From Silanimonas sp. (GTDB lineage Bacteria; Pseudomonadota; Gammaproteobacteria; Xanthomonadales; Xanthomonadaceae), in the NCBI RefSeq assembly GCF_027531545.1, contig NZ_JAPZSC010000006.1, positions 310,001 to 374,000 on the forward strand: 64,000 bases of DNA. Direction: 5' to 3'. Position 1 is the first letter of the stretch; each line of letters opens with the position of its first letter. The translations under genes and the position numbers were made by a program. The notes under the pieces are model-generated. The model did not search any database. It was not told where the DNA came from and was given only the letters and a program-made list of their open reading frames with translations. This document shows, piece by piece, positions 49,070 through 57,402 of the stretch.

Positions 49070-51505
49070 CTCCGAGGGCACGCTGTCGATAGCGGCGATC
49101 TCCAGAAGCGCCGCGTTGCTGGCGCCCGAGGCGCTGGCGGTCCAGTTCTGGACGAGGCCCCAAACGGTCTTCGGCACATTGTTGCCGCTGTGCTCCACCG
49201 TGATCGAACAAGTCTCGGTCGCGCGCGGCGAGAGGCTCTTGCAGCGCTGCTCGCCCTTATCGGGCTGGCCGTCGGCGTCGTCGTCGACGCCAACGTAGAG
49301 GTCAAGGTCCTGTGCCGCCGGCGACGAAGCCGGCGCGAGCGTGACGCTAACCTTCACCGTATGCGAGCGGCCGTCGCTGAAGTTGATCGACACGTTCTGG
49401 AAAAACACACCATCCGAAAGGTTGTCGTAGGGATCGTCGTTGTTGGTGTCCTGCAACAACGCTTGCTGACGAGACACCGGCACGATCAGTTCTGTCGCGG
49501 AGAAGCGGGCGTTGCCGAGGCTGATGACATTGCCGAGGTTGAAGTCGACGAAGCCGCGGTCGCCGCTGACCGTCCGGACTTGCAGCTCCGGCACCGCGCC
49601 GGAGGACAGGTAGATCGCGACGGGAAGGACGAGATCGGGAGTGCCGCCGCCAACGCGGCGCAAGGTCACCGATCCGTACTCCCAGGTGTTCAAGGCGCTC
49701 TGGGCGGTCGTGCTGAAGCGGAATGACAACGCCTGCGAGCCACCCGCCCCCAGCGTGAAGGTGCTTGGCGTCGCGGTCATGGCGAGCGACGAGGGCAAAG
49801 AGGCGATGATCTGGTACTGCCCGCCGGTCGTGCCGGGCATGGTCGAGACCGTGCGCGCAAAGGTGCAGGTCTCGACGCAGTTCGCTTCGGCGAGCGACGG
49901 CAGGTTCAACGAGGAGGACGCGCCCTCGCTGGCGCTACGGAAGGCGCCAGCGGGCACGGTGAAGGCCAGCGAGGCGTTGACGGCCAGCGAGACGTCCACC
50001 GTCCCCGCGCCACGGTCATGCGGCGTAGTGGCGGCGCCACTCGCGATCTCGACGATGCTGGCGGCACGCGCGGTGAGGGCAAGGGCGGAAGCGATCTGGT
50101 CGGCATTCCAGCTTGGGCGTGCCCCCGCGATCAGGGCGGCAGCACCCGCGACATGCGGCGTGGCCATCGACGTGCCGCTCAGTTCGATGAGGGAGTTGCC
50201 TGTTCGGCCGGCGGCCCGGATCGCGACGCCGGGCGCGGCGAGATCGGGCTTCAACGCGCCCATCGGAGTGACCGGCCCCCGGGCGCTAGTGCTGGCCAGG
50301 CGGTCTCCGGCACCACCGCGATCATGAGTGACCGACGCCACTCCCAGCACCCAAGGGGCGTTGGCCGGCGAGCCCAGCGAGCCCGGGGCTGGGCCATCAT
50401 TACCGGCAGCAGCCGCCACGACGATGCCGGCCTCGCGCGCCGCCAAGAAGGCCTCCTCGTCGGAATTCACCGCGCCGCCGACGGTCAACCACGGGTCCGA
50501 CGGCAGGCCGCCGATCGAATAGTTGATGACGTCGACCTGGTCGGCGACGGCGCGGTTGATCGCGGCCAGCAGCTGGCTACCCGAGTTCGGGCCGCAGTTC
50601 CGGTCCGAAGCGGTCGATCCGCAGCCGCGGTAGGCGATCAGGTTGGCGCGCGGCGCGACGCCGCTCAGGTTGACCGGCGCGCCGTCGATGGTGGTGGTGA
50701 CGGGGTTGCCGACCGCCGTGCCGGCGACGTGCGACCCGTGGCCATCCGGATCCGGCGTGAATGCCGCGGTCCCGCTCGCGCCCCCGGAGACGAAGTCATA
50801 GACGCCGATCAGCTTGTTGTTGCACACACCGGCATTCGCCGGCGTCGCGCACCACCCGAGCAAGGCCCCTTTCGGATTGGTGTGGGTGAACCCGCTGGCT
50901 GTGGCCGCGAAGGACACGTGGGTTGGATTGATGCCGGAATCGATCACGCCGACGACCACCCCCTCCCCGCGACTCGCAACACCCGTCGCGCCGCTCCAGA
51001 CGGACGGTGCCTTGATCCAGGTCGGGCCGCGATCGGTCATCGTGCGGCGCTCGAAGTCCGGGGTTACGGCGCGGATGCCGGGCATGCCGGCCAACGTCGC
51101 CGCCTCGGCGGGCGTCAGGTCGAGGGCAACGCCGTTGAGCGCGTGCTCATAGACGAACCTGGGCTCCAGCGCGCGGCCGAGCGTGGCCGACGCCGCCTCA
51201 AGGCGCTGCTCGCGCAGGGTGGCGATGTAGGCGAGGTAAGCCTCGGCCTCGGGGCGCTCGGGGTCGTACTTCGGCTGGCCCGTCAACGCGATCGACACCG
51301 GCGCCAAGGCTGGACGGCGACCGTCCTTGGCCTGGAAGCCGCGGAACAGCGGGGCGGCCGGCTCGTCGAAACTGACGATGTAGGAACGATGGCCCACCGC
51401 TTGCGACGTCGTGGAAGCGGGTAGCGGGCGATCATTACGGGCATCGAGTGGCGTGGCAGCGGGAAGCGCCAAGGTGATCGCGGCGGCGAGGATAAGGAAA
51501 CGCAT
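47798..51505 (-). CDS. Exported subtilase (S8) with shared C-terminal tail, no PA domain
   Basis: Secreted serine peptidase of 1235 residues from ATG 51505, with a signal peptide at about 1-22. The propeptide is at about 38-150 (HRSYIVSFDEPAAPLF). The triad is Asp 189 in VGVIDSGINPTH, His 257 in DGHGSHVAGT and Ser 447 in LSGTSMATPHVAGA, with AAAAGNDGPA as the oxyanion region. The DNA around the His motif differs from its neighbour, and the PA insertion present there is missing. This protein passes directly from SVTHDRGG to STSARGP. Domains at about 490-810 are beta-rich, followed by the shared tail. A hairpin terminator lies after its stop and separates it from the next subtilase. Confidence 0.9.
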   Translation of the reverse strand: MRFLILAAAITLALPAATPLDARNDRPLPASTTSQAVGHRSYIVSFDEPAAPLFRGFQAKDGRRPALAPVSIALTGQPKYDPERPEAEAYLAYIATLREQRLEAASATLGRALEPRFVYEHALNGVALDLTPAEAATLAGMPGIRAVTPDFERRTMTDRGPTWIKAPSVWSGATGVASRGEGVVVGVIDSGINPTHVSFAATASGFTHTNPKGALLGWCATPANAGVCNNKLIGVYDFVSGGASGTAAFTPDPDGHGSHVAGTAVGNPVTTTIDGAPVNLSGVAPRANLIAYRGCGSTASDRNCGPNSGSQLLAAINRAVADQVDVINYSIGGLPSDPWLTVGGAVNSDEEAFLAAREAGIVVAAAAGNDGPAPGSLGSPANAPWVLGVASVTHDRGGAGDRLASTSARGPVTPMGALKPDLAAPGVAIRAAGRTGNSLIELSGTSMATPHVAGAAALIAGARPSWNADQIASALALTARAASIVEIASGAATTPHDRGAGTVDVSLAVNASLAFTVPAGAFRSASEGASSSLNLPSLAEANCVETCTFARTVSTMPGTTGGQYQIIASLPSSLAMTATPSTFTLGAGGSQALSFRFSTTAQSALNTWEYGSVTLRRVGGGTPDLVLPVAIYLSSGAVPELQVRTVSGDRGFVDFNLGNVISLGNARFSATELIVPVSRQQALLQDTNNDDPYDNLSDGVFFQNVSINFSDGRSHTVKVSVTLAPASSPAAQDLDLYVGVDDDADGQPDKGEQRCKSLSPRATETCSITVEHSGNNVPKTVWGLVQNWTASASGASNAALLEIAAIDSVPSERQKATGPGSVPLNANFTARLVYDDPTFLNGQSRFGFLLVDRGPGVNAIRVPFKLTRSSATPSPFALSAGVDRPMMLPAGAAQEYAYIDVPAGATQLTVTTTSSANVDLYLARVAPIVPDSAVPTISAAPARNAANASAMTASGNETVTVANPAAGRWYLTPVNASGGTANLTLRANITGTAPSIRPGGYFNPERSGHGFFLYPAGSQLAGLWYTYFADGTPTWYYLQGAAPGANGFWSGQLFRSAWNGSANTLVQVGSATVSPTATNEFTFSYNLDGETGSEAFRNFGGGCPTLSGSPLNVSSHWFNPATAGSGYSVQMFPNYEFYTVFAYDSLGIPRYLIAERTSFGGATATMNLEQINGFCPLCIRTGTPTRSTIGSFSRSVSGGTFSNITLSGAFVNGVQGAWTANEPVNALGSLQGCTP

Positions 51506-51696
51506 GGGGGGTCCTGCAAATGATTCAGAGGCTGAAGCGAACCTGAGTGTAGCGGCGCGTTGACATGATTCCATGATTGCGAGCCGCCGCCCTCCAGACC
51601 GCCAACTGGGTCACCGTGCCGAAACGCACGAGGCGGCCATCGGCTGACACGTTCGTCGTGGACACCCGACCGCGGCGGCCGCTAGCATCCGCGCCG

Positions 51697-52338
51697 ATGG
51701 ATTCCGCGCCCGCGGCCCTGCTCGTCGCGCGGGGCCTCACCTACCACCGCAATCAGGACCCGATCTTCGGGCCCCTCGACCTTCACGTCGATGCCGGGGA
51801 AGCGGTGCTGGTCCGGGGCGGCAATGGCGCTGGGAAAACCACCCTTCTGAAGGTGCTGGCCGGCTTGCTCGAAGCCACCGGCGGCAGCGCGACCCTGCTG
51901 GGTGCCCCTGTCGATACCGACCACCTCGCCCGCCACTGCGCCTACCTCGGCCATCGGCTCGGCCACAAGGCCGAGCTCGGCGGCCTCGACAACCTCCGAT
52001 ACGCCGCCACGCTGCAAGGCCGACCGCGGACCGACGCCGATCTGGAAGCCGCACTCGCCGCCGTCGGCCTGGCCGGCTACGAGGACAGCCCCGCGGGGCG
52101 GATGAGCGCCGGGCAGAACAAACGCCTCGCGTTGGCGCGCCTCTCCTTGCATCCCGGCAAGCTCTGGCTGATGGACGAGCCCTACGCGAACCTCGACCTC
52201 GACGGCATCGCGCTGGTCGACCGCATGGTCGGCGCCCACACGGCGGCGGGCGGCGCGGCCTTCATCACCACCCACGGGGCCTACGCAGCCCCGCCGGGCC
52301 GGGTGCGCGTGATCGAACTCCATGGCGGCCGGGCATGA
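51697..52338 (+). CDS. ccmA: Heme export ATPase CcmA
   Basis: ATPase of the CcmABCD heme-handling complex that loads heme on CcmE. The 213 residues start at ATG 51697. Walker A is RGGNGAGKTT (40-49), the signature is RMSAGQNKRLALARL, and Walker B is LWLMDEPYANLDLDG. The MSAGQ/KRL pattern is typical of CcmA. A GCTAGCAT element (51681-51688) sits only 9 bases ahead of the start, so the operon may have a very short leader. The gene overlaps ccmB by 4 bases. It opens the complete ccmA-to-ccmI run. Confidence 0.94.
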   Translation: MDSAPAALLVARGLTYHRNQDPIFGPLDLHVDAGEAVLVRGGNGAGKTTLLKVLAGLLEATGGSATLLGAPVDTDHLARHCAYLGHRLGHKAELGGLDNLRYAATLQGRPRTDADLEAALAAVGLAGYEDSPAGRMSAGQNKRLALARLSLHPGKLWLMDEPYANLDLDGIALVDRMVGAHTAAGGAAFITTHGAYAAPPGRVRVIELHGGRA

Positions 52339-53039
52339 GCGGCGGATCACTCCCGGCATCCCCGGTGAGCTGGGCGGCGGTGGCCCGCGCCCAGCTACGC
52401 CGTGACCTCAGCCTCGTCTGGGCCCGTCGCGGGGATGCCCTGCAGCCCCTGCTGTTCGCGCTGATGACCGCCAGCCTGTTCCCGCTCGCGCTGGGCGCCG
52501 AGCCCGGCAAGCTCGCGCCGCTCGCCGCCGGCGTGCTGTGGGTCTGCGTTCTGCTGTCCGGGCTGCTCGGGCTCGATGCGCTGTTCCGTTCCGATACGGA
52601 GGACGGCGGGCTGGAGCAGTTGCTGCTTTCGCCAGCGCCATTGGTCCTGCTCGTCGGCGTTCGCGTGTTGGTGCACTGGCTGACGACCGCCCTACCCCTG
52701 CTGCTCGTCGCACCGCTGCTGGCCTCGATGCTGCAGTTGCCGATGTCGCTGCTGCCCATCCTGATGGCCTCGCTCGCGCTCGGCACGCCCCTGCTGAGCC
52801 TGATCGGTGCCGTGGTCGCGGCGCTCACGGTCGGGGTGAAGCGCTCTGGTATCCTGCTGCCCCTGCTCGCCCTGCCGCTTTATGTGCCGGTGCTCGTCTT
52901 CGGTGCAGGCAGCGTTGCGGCCGCGGCCGAGGGCTACGACGCGCTCGGCGCCCTGCTGCTGCTGGCCGGGGCGCTGGTGTTGGCGCTCGTGCTCGCGCCA
53001 CTTGCCGCGGCGGCAGCCCTTCGGATCGCGCACACATGA
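52335..53039 (+). CDS. ccmB: Heme exporter membrane subunit CcmB
   Basis: Six-helix inner-membrane partner of CcmA. The 234 residues have QLRRDLSLVWARRGDALQPLLFALMTASLFPLALG at the N-terminus, a pattern diagnostic of CcmB. Then LDALFRSDTEDGGLEQLLLSP and a series of helices end in RIAHT. ATG 52335 overlaps the ccmA stop, and its own stop overlaps the ccmC start (ATGA). The conserved FRSDxEDGGLEQL loop is complete. Confidence 0.94.
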   Translation: MSGGSLPASPVSWAAVARAQLRRDLSLVWARRGDALQPLLFALMTASLFPLALGAEPGKLAPLAAGVLWVCVLLSGLLGLDALFRSDTEDGGLEQLLLSPAPLVLLVGVRVLVHWLTTALPLLLVAPLLASMLQLPMSLLPILMASLALGTPLLSLIGAVVAALTVGVKRSGILLPLLALPLYVPVLVFGAGSVAAAAEGYDALGALLLLAGALVLALVLAPLAAAAALRIAHT

Positions 53040-53788
53040 ATGCCCTGCTGCTCTGGTTCCATCGCACCGGCTCGCCGCCCAATTTCGACCGCTTCTGTGC
53101 ACGCTGGGTCCCGTGGTGTTTCGCGGCGGCCGTCGCCCTGCTGCTGCCGGGTCTCTACGGCGCGCTGTTCGCGGTGCCGACCGACTACAAGCAGGGCGAC
53201 AGCTTCCGCATCCTCTACATCCACGTGCCGGCGGCATGGTCGGCGATGTTCATCTTCGTCGCCATGGCGGTGCAGGCCTTCATCGCCCTGGTCTGGCGCA
53301 TCAAGGCCTGCGAGACCCTCGCCGTCGCCGCGGCGCCCGTCGGCGCCGCCTTTGCGGCCATTACGCTGATCACCGGCTCGATATGGGGCCGCCCCACCTG
53401 GGGCACGTGGTGGGAGTGGGACCCGCGCCTCACCTCGATGCTGGTGATGTTCTTCCTCTACATCGGCGTGATCGCCCTGCACAACGCGATCGAGGACCGC
53501 CGGGCCGCGGCGCGTGCCGCATGCTTCCTTGCACTCATCGGCGTGATCAACGTGCCGATCGTGCATTTCTCCGTGGACTGGTGGAACAGCCTGCACCAGG
53601 GCGACACCATCAACCTGACCCGCGGCGAATCGCAGATGCACGCCTCGATGCTGTGGCCGCTGATCCTCACCACGCTGGCCACGAAGTTCTGGTTCGTCGG
53701 ATCCCTGCTGCAGCGGGCCCGCGTGCTGAACCTCGAGAACGAGTCCGCCCAGCCGTGGGCAAAGGCCCTGGCCATGGAGGCGCGCTGA
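53036..53788 (+). CDS. ccmC: Heme-handling protein CcmC
   Basis: Six-helix inner-membrane protein that binds heme through two periplasmic His and the WWD-type tryptophan motif, and passes heme to CcmE. The 250 residues show ILYIHVPAAWSAM (first His), the tryptophan-rich WGRPTWGTWWEWDPRLTS and INVPIVHFSVDWWNSLHQG (second His). All are conserved. It overlaps ccmB, and the ccmD start overlaps its stop by one base (TGATG). The N-terminus MNALLLWFHRTGSPPNF is typical. Confidence 0.95.
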   Translation: MNALLLWFHRTGSPPNFDRFCARWVPWCFAAAVALLLPGLYGALFAVPTDYKQGDSFRILYIHVPAAWSAMFIFVAMAVQAFIALVWRIKACETLAVAAAPVGAAFAAITLITGSIWGRPTWGTWWEWDPRLTSMLVMFFLYIGVIALHNAIEDRRAAARAACFLALIGVINVPIVHFSVDWWNSLHQGDTINLTRGESQMHASMLWPLILTTLATKFWFVGSLLQRARVLNLENESAQPWAKALAMEAR

Positions 53789-53949
53789 TGGAGCATCTTC
53801 ACGGCTGGTTCGTCGCCGCGGCCTATGCGATCGCCCTTGTGATCCTGGTTGCCGACGCGCTCTTGCCACGCATCAAGTTCAAATCGCTGCTGCGCGGCAT
53901 CCTGCTGCGCGAACGCCGCGCCTCCGCTTCGAAGACCGAGTCCCCATGA
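53788..53949 (+). CDS. ccmD: Heme exporter small subunit CcmD
   Basis: Small protein of 53 residues with one membrane helix (HGWFVAAAYAIALVILVADALLP, about 5-27) and a basic cytoplasmic tail (RIKFKSLLRGILLRERRAS). CcmD helps release holo-CcmE from CcmABC. The conserved Tyr in YAIAL fits the family. The ATG at 53788 overlaps the ccmC stop, and the stop overlaps the ccmE start by 4 bases, so position and sequence both support it. It is too short to be found by length alone. Confidence 0.9.
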   Translation: MEHLHGWFVAAAYAIALVILVADALLPRIKFKSLLRGILLRERRASASKTESP

Positions 53950-54473
53950 ACCCCACCCGCCAACGCCGCCTCTGGATGGCCCTGCTGGTCCTGCTTGCCG
54001 CTGCTGTCGGTGGCGGGCTCATCGTCTGGGCCCTGCAGCGCAACGTCACCTTCCTGCACTCCCCGACCGCCGTGCGCGAGGGGAAGGTGCCGGAAGATGC
54101 GCGTTTCCGACTCGGAGGCGTGCTGCTAGAAGGCAGCGTAAAGCGCGAGACGGGCTCGCTGCGCGTCGCCTTCGAGGTCACTGACCGGTTCAACAACTAC
54201 CCGGTGGTCTACGACGGCATCCTCCCGGACATGTTCCGCGAAGGGACCAGCGTGATCGCCACGGGCCGCATCCGCGACGGCCAGCTGGTGGCCGACGAGG
54301 TGCTGGCCAAGCACGACGAGCAGTACATGCCGAAGGAAGTAGCGGACGCCATTGCCGCGGCGCAGGAACAGGGCGAGGCAAAGGCCGCCGCCGATGCGCC
54401 CGCTGATGGCGACACGCCGCCGGACGCTGCGGCACCGCCGGCCGAAGCGACGACCTCGGGCGGCACCTACTGA
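53946..54473 (+). CDS. ccmE: Heme chaperone CcmE
   Basis: Periplasmic heme chaperone that binds heme covalently through a histidine and gives it to CcmF. The 175 residues have a membrane anchor (about 9-29), a beta barrel (FRLGGVLLEGSVKR, then VTDRFNNYPVVYDGILPDMFREG) and the attachment motif KHDEQYMP with His 123 and Tyr 127, i.e. HxxxY. The C-terminal 40 residues are an acidic, Ala-rich tail. It overlaps ccmD by 4 bases, and the next start overlaps its last base (ACTGATGCT). Confidence 0.95.
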   Translation: MNPTRQRRLWMALLVLLAAAVGGGLIVWALQRNVTFLHSPTAVREGKVPEDARFRLGGVLLEGSVKRETGSLRVAFEVTDRFNNYPVVYDGILPDMFREGTSVIATGRIRDGQLVADEVLAKHDEQYMPKEVADAIAAAQEQGEAKAAADAPADGDTPPDAAAPPAEATTSGGTY

Positions 54474-56425
54474 TGCTGCCCGAACTCGGCAACCTCGCCC
54501 TGCTGCTGGCCCTCTTGCTGGCGGTCGCGCTGGCCGCGCTGCCGCTCGCCGGCGCCCAGAAGGGCAATGTCGCGTGGATGAGCCTCGCGCGCCCGCTCGC
54601 CTACGGCCAACTGGCGCTGATCGCCATCTCGTACGCGATCCTGACCTGGGCCTTCATCGACCACGACCTGTCGGTGGCCTACGTTGCGAACAACTCGCAC
54701 ATCAAGCTGCCGATGATGTACCAGATCAGCGCCGTGTGGGGCGGGCACGAAGGCTCGCTGCTGCTCTGGGTGCTGATCCTCGCCATCTGGATCGCCGCCG
54801 TGGCGCGGTTCTCGCGCTCGCTGCCGCTGCCGGTGATCGCCCGTGTGCTCGCGGTGATGGGTCTGATCGCGGTGGGCTTCCTCAGTTTCACCGCCTTCAC
54901 CTCCAATCCGTTCGAGCGCCTGTTGCCGGCCGCGACCGAGGGGCGTGACCTGAACCCGCTGCTCCAGGACCCGGGCCTGATCTTCCATCCGCCGCTCCTA
55001 TACATTGGTTACGTGGGCTTCGCTGTGGCTTTCGCCTTCGCGGTCGCCGCCCTGCTGGACGGGCGCTTGGACGCCCAGTGGGTGCGGTGGTCGCGACCGT
55101 GGACGAACGTGGCCTGGGCCTTCCTGACGCTGGGCATCGGCCTCGGCAGCTACTGGGCCTACTACGAACTGGGCTGGGGCGGCTGGTGGTTCTGGGACCC
55201 GGTCGAGAACGCCAGCTTCATGCCGTGGCTGGTCGGCACCGCCCTGCTGCACTCGCAGGCCGTGTCGGAAAAGCGCGGCAGCTTCCATGGCTGGACCCTG
55301 CTGCTCGCCATCGCCGCGTTCTCGTTGTCGCTCCTCGGCACCTTCCTCGTGCGCTCCGGCGTGCTGACGTCGGTGCACGCCTTCGCCAGCGATCCCGAGC
55401 GCGGCCTCTACATCCTCGGTTTCCTGCTGGTGGTGGTCGGCGGCTCGCTGGCGCTGTACGCGAAGCGCGCGCCAAAGGCGGACACAGCGCAGCCCTTCGC
55501 CGGCAGTTCGCGCGAGACGCTGCTGCTGGTGAACAATCTGCTGCTCACCGCCTCGGCGGCGATGGTGCTCCTTGGCACCTTGTTCCCACTGCTCGTCGAT
55601 GCCCTGAAGCTCGGCCAGATCTCGGTCGGCCCGCCCTACTTCGGCCTGCTGTTCACGCTATTGATGGCGCCGGTCGTGCTGCTGGTGCCCTTCGGCCCGG
55701 TGACGCGCTGGGGTCGGGAGGATGCCGGTGCCGTGGGGCGGATGATGGCCCCGTGGCTGGTGCTGGGCCTGGTGGCGATGTTCCTTGTGTTCTTCACCTG
55801 GCCGGAGGGCACGTTCAAGACTGCGGCGGGCATCGGCGGCGGCCTGTGGGTGATCGCCGGAACCGCGGTGTTCCTGTGGCGGCGCCTGAAGACCCAGCGC
55901 CAGAAACTCACCGCCGAGATGGCCGGCATGGTGCTGGCGCATGCGGGCATCGGCGTGTTCGTGATCGGCGTGCTGGTTCTGGAAAGCACGATGATCGAGC
56001 GCGACGTCGCGGCCAAGCCGGGCATGAGCTTCGAGGTGCGCGAGTACACCTTCGCCTTCGACGGCGTCGCGCCGGAGAAGGGCCCGAACTTCGACGCCGA
56101 CGTCGGCACGGTGCGGCTGTTCAAGGACGGTGAGCTGATCGCCACGCTGCGCCCCGAAAAGCGCTTCTACCCGGTGTCCGGCCAGATGATGACCGAGGCC
56201 TACTACGAAGCCGGCTTGTTCCGCGACGTCTACGTGGCGCTCGGTGATCCGCTCGATGCAGAGAAGACCGAATGGGCCGTGCGCCTGTACGTGAAGCCCT
56301 ACATCCGCTGGATTTGGTTCGGCGCGCTGATGATGGCCATCGGTGGTTTCGTCGTCGCCTTCGACCGCCGCTTCCGCAAGCCGGTGAACGCGCCGGCCGC
56401 CACGGCACCGGCCGAGGCGCTGTGA
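54473..56425 (+). CDS. ccmF: Cytochrome c heme lyase subunit CcmF
   Basis: Large inner-membrane protein that joins heme from CcmE to apocytochrome c together with CcmH. The 650 residues carry the tryptophan motif GWGGWWFWDPVENASFMPWL (about 224-243), a His-rich region HGWTLLLAI, and GPPYFGLLFTLLMAPVVLLVPFGP. About 14-15 hydrophobic helices are visible. The periplasmic domain near the end (VREYTFAFDGVAPEKGPNFDADVG) is complete. It overlaps ccmG by one base. Confidence 0.96.
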   Translation: MLPELGNLALLLALLLAVALAALPLAGAQKGNVAWMSLARPLAYGQLALIAISYAILTWAFIDHDLSVAYVANNSHIKLPMMYQISAVWGGHEGSLLLWVLILAIWIAAVARFSRSLPLPVIARVLAVMGLIAVGFLSFTAFTSNPFERLLPAATEGRDLNPLLQDPGLIFHPPLLYIGYVGFAVAFAFAVAALLDGRLDAQWVRWSRPWTNVAWAFLTLGIGLGSYWAYYELGWGGWWFWDPVENASFMPWLVGTALLHSQAVSEKRGSFHGWTLLLAIAAFSLSLLGTFLVRSGVLTSVHAFASDPERGLYILGFLLVVVGGSLALYAKRAPKADTAQPFAGSSRETLLLVNNLLLTASAAMVLLGTLFPLLVDALKLGQISVGPPYFGLLFTLLMAPVVLLVPFGPVTRWGREDAGAVGRMMAPWLVLGLVAMFLVFFTWPEGTFKTAAGIGGGLWVIAGTAVFLWRRLKTQRQKLTAEMAGMVLAHAGIGVFVIGVLVLESTMIERDVAAKPGMSFEVREYTFAFDGVAPEKGPNFDADVGTVRLFKDGELIATLRPEKRFYPVSGQMMTEAYYEAGLFRDVYVALGDPLDAEKTEWAVRLYVKPYIRWIWFGALMMAIGGFVVAFDRRFRKPVNAPAATAPAEAL

Positions 56426-56964
56426 TGGGCCGCTGGCTGCCCTTGGGCCTCTTCCTCGCGCTCGCCTTGCTGCTCGGCGCGGGCGTGATCATGAATGCCG
56501 GCAAGTCGCAGACCGACATCGATTCGCCGCTGATCGGCCAACCGGCGCCGGACTTCGCGCTGCCGGATTTCAACGCGCCGGCGACGACCGTCCGCAAGGC
56601 TGATCTGCTCGGCAAGCCTTATCTCGTCAACATCTGGGCGAGCTGGTGCGCCAGCTGCCGGGTCGAGCATCCGGTGATCACCGACATCGCGAACAGCGGT
56701 CGCCTGCATGTCGTTGGCTACAACTACAAGGACGCACCGGAAGACGCCGCGCGCTGGCTGCAGCAGTTCGGCAATCCCTTCCATCGGATCATCGCCGACG
56801 TCGAGGGCGCCGCCGCGATCGACTGGGGCATCTACGGCGCGCCCGAGACCTTCCTGGTGGATGCGAAGGGCATCGTGCGCTGGAAGCACGTCGGCCCAGT
56901 GACGCCTGAAGTGGTCGAAACGCAGCTGTGGCCGCTACTGGCCACGCTGGAGAGCGAAGGATGA
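56425..56964 (+). CDS. ccmG: Thiol-disulfide oxidoreductase CcmG/DsbE
   Basis: Membrane-anchored thioredoxin-like protein that keeps the haem-binding cysteines of apocytochrome c reduced. From ATG 56425 it has 179 residues with an N-terminal helix (about 4-22). The active site is WASWCASC with Cys 75 and Cys 78. The family insert GYNYKDAPEDAARWLQQFGNPFHRI and the cis-Pro region YGAPETFLVD are present. Its start overlaps the ccmF stop and its stop overlaps ccmH by 4 bases. Confidence 0.95.
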   Translation: MGRWLPLGLFLALALLLGAGVIMNAGKSQTDIDSPLIGQPAPDFALPDFNAPATTVRKADLLGKPYLVNIWASWCASCRVEHPVITDIANSGRLHVVGYNYKDAPEDAARWLQQFGNPFHRIIADVEGAAAIDWGIYGAPETFLVDAKGIVRWKHVGPVTPEVVETQLWPLLATLESEG

Positions 56965-57395
56965 AAACGCTACGCCACGTCGTTGTCGCGCTCGCGCTGC
57001 TGCTCGCAGGCACCGTCGCTGCGCTCCATCCGAAGGACTTCCAGAGCCCGGAGGAAGAAGCCCGCTACCGCGCGATCGCCAAAGAGCTGCGCTGCGTGAT
57101 GTGCCAGAACCAGTCCTTGGCCGACTCGCCTGCCGGCGTCGCCGACGACATGCGCCGCCAGGTGCTCGCGCTCATCCGCGAAGGCAAGAGCGATGCCGAG
57201 ATCAGCGCGTTCTTTCAGGCGCGCTACGGCGATTTCATCCTCTATCGCCCGGAAGTGAAGCCGGTGACCTGGGCGCTGTGGTTCGGCCCGGCTCTGCTTC
57301 TGCTCGTCGGCGCCGGCGTGGTGGTCTCGATCGTCCGCCGCCAGAACACCGGCGCGCCCGCCGCTCCGCCCGCCGAAGACCGCCAGGAATGGTGA
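56961..57395 (+). CDS. ccmH: Cytochrome c maturation protein CcmH/CcmL
   Basis: Membrane-anchored thiol protein that handles apocytochrome c for heme ligation. The 144 residues have a signal/anchor (about 1-21), the motif LRCVMCQNQSLADS (Cys 45 and 48), the three-helix region GVADDMRRQVLALIREGKSDAEISAFFQARYGDFILYRP and a C-terminal membrane helix (WFGPALLLLVGAGVVVSIV). ATG 56961 overlaps ccmG. It is the short form, with the TPR part encoded separately as ccmI 7 bases on. Confidence 0.94.
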   Translation: MKTLRHVVVALALLLAGTVAALHPKDFQSPEEEARYRAIAKELRCVMCQNQSLADSPAGVADDMRRQVLALIREGKSDAEISAFFQARYGDFILYRPEVKPVTWALWFGPALLLLVGAGVVVSIVRRQNTGAPAAPPAEDRQEW

Positions 57396-57402
57396 CCCGC
57401 TG

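Noticed and set aside
50018-51424. 468-codon plus-strand frame opposite the second subtilase
   Set aside because: Same reason: antisense shadow of a clearly functional gene.
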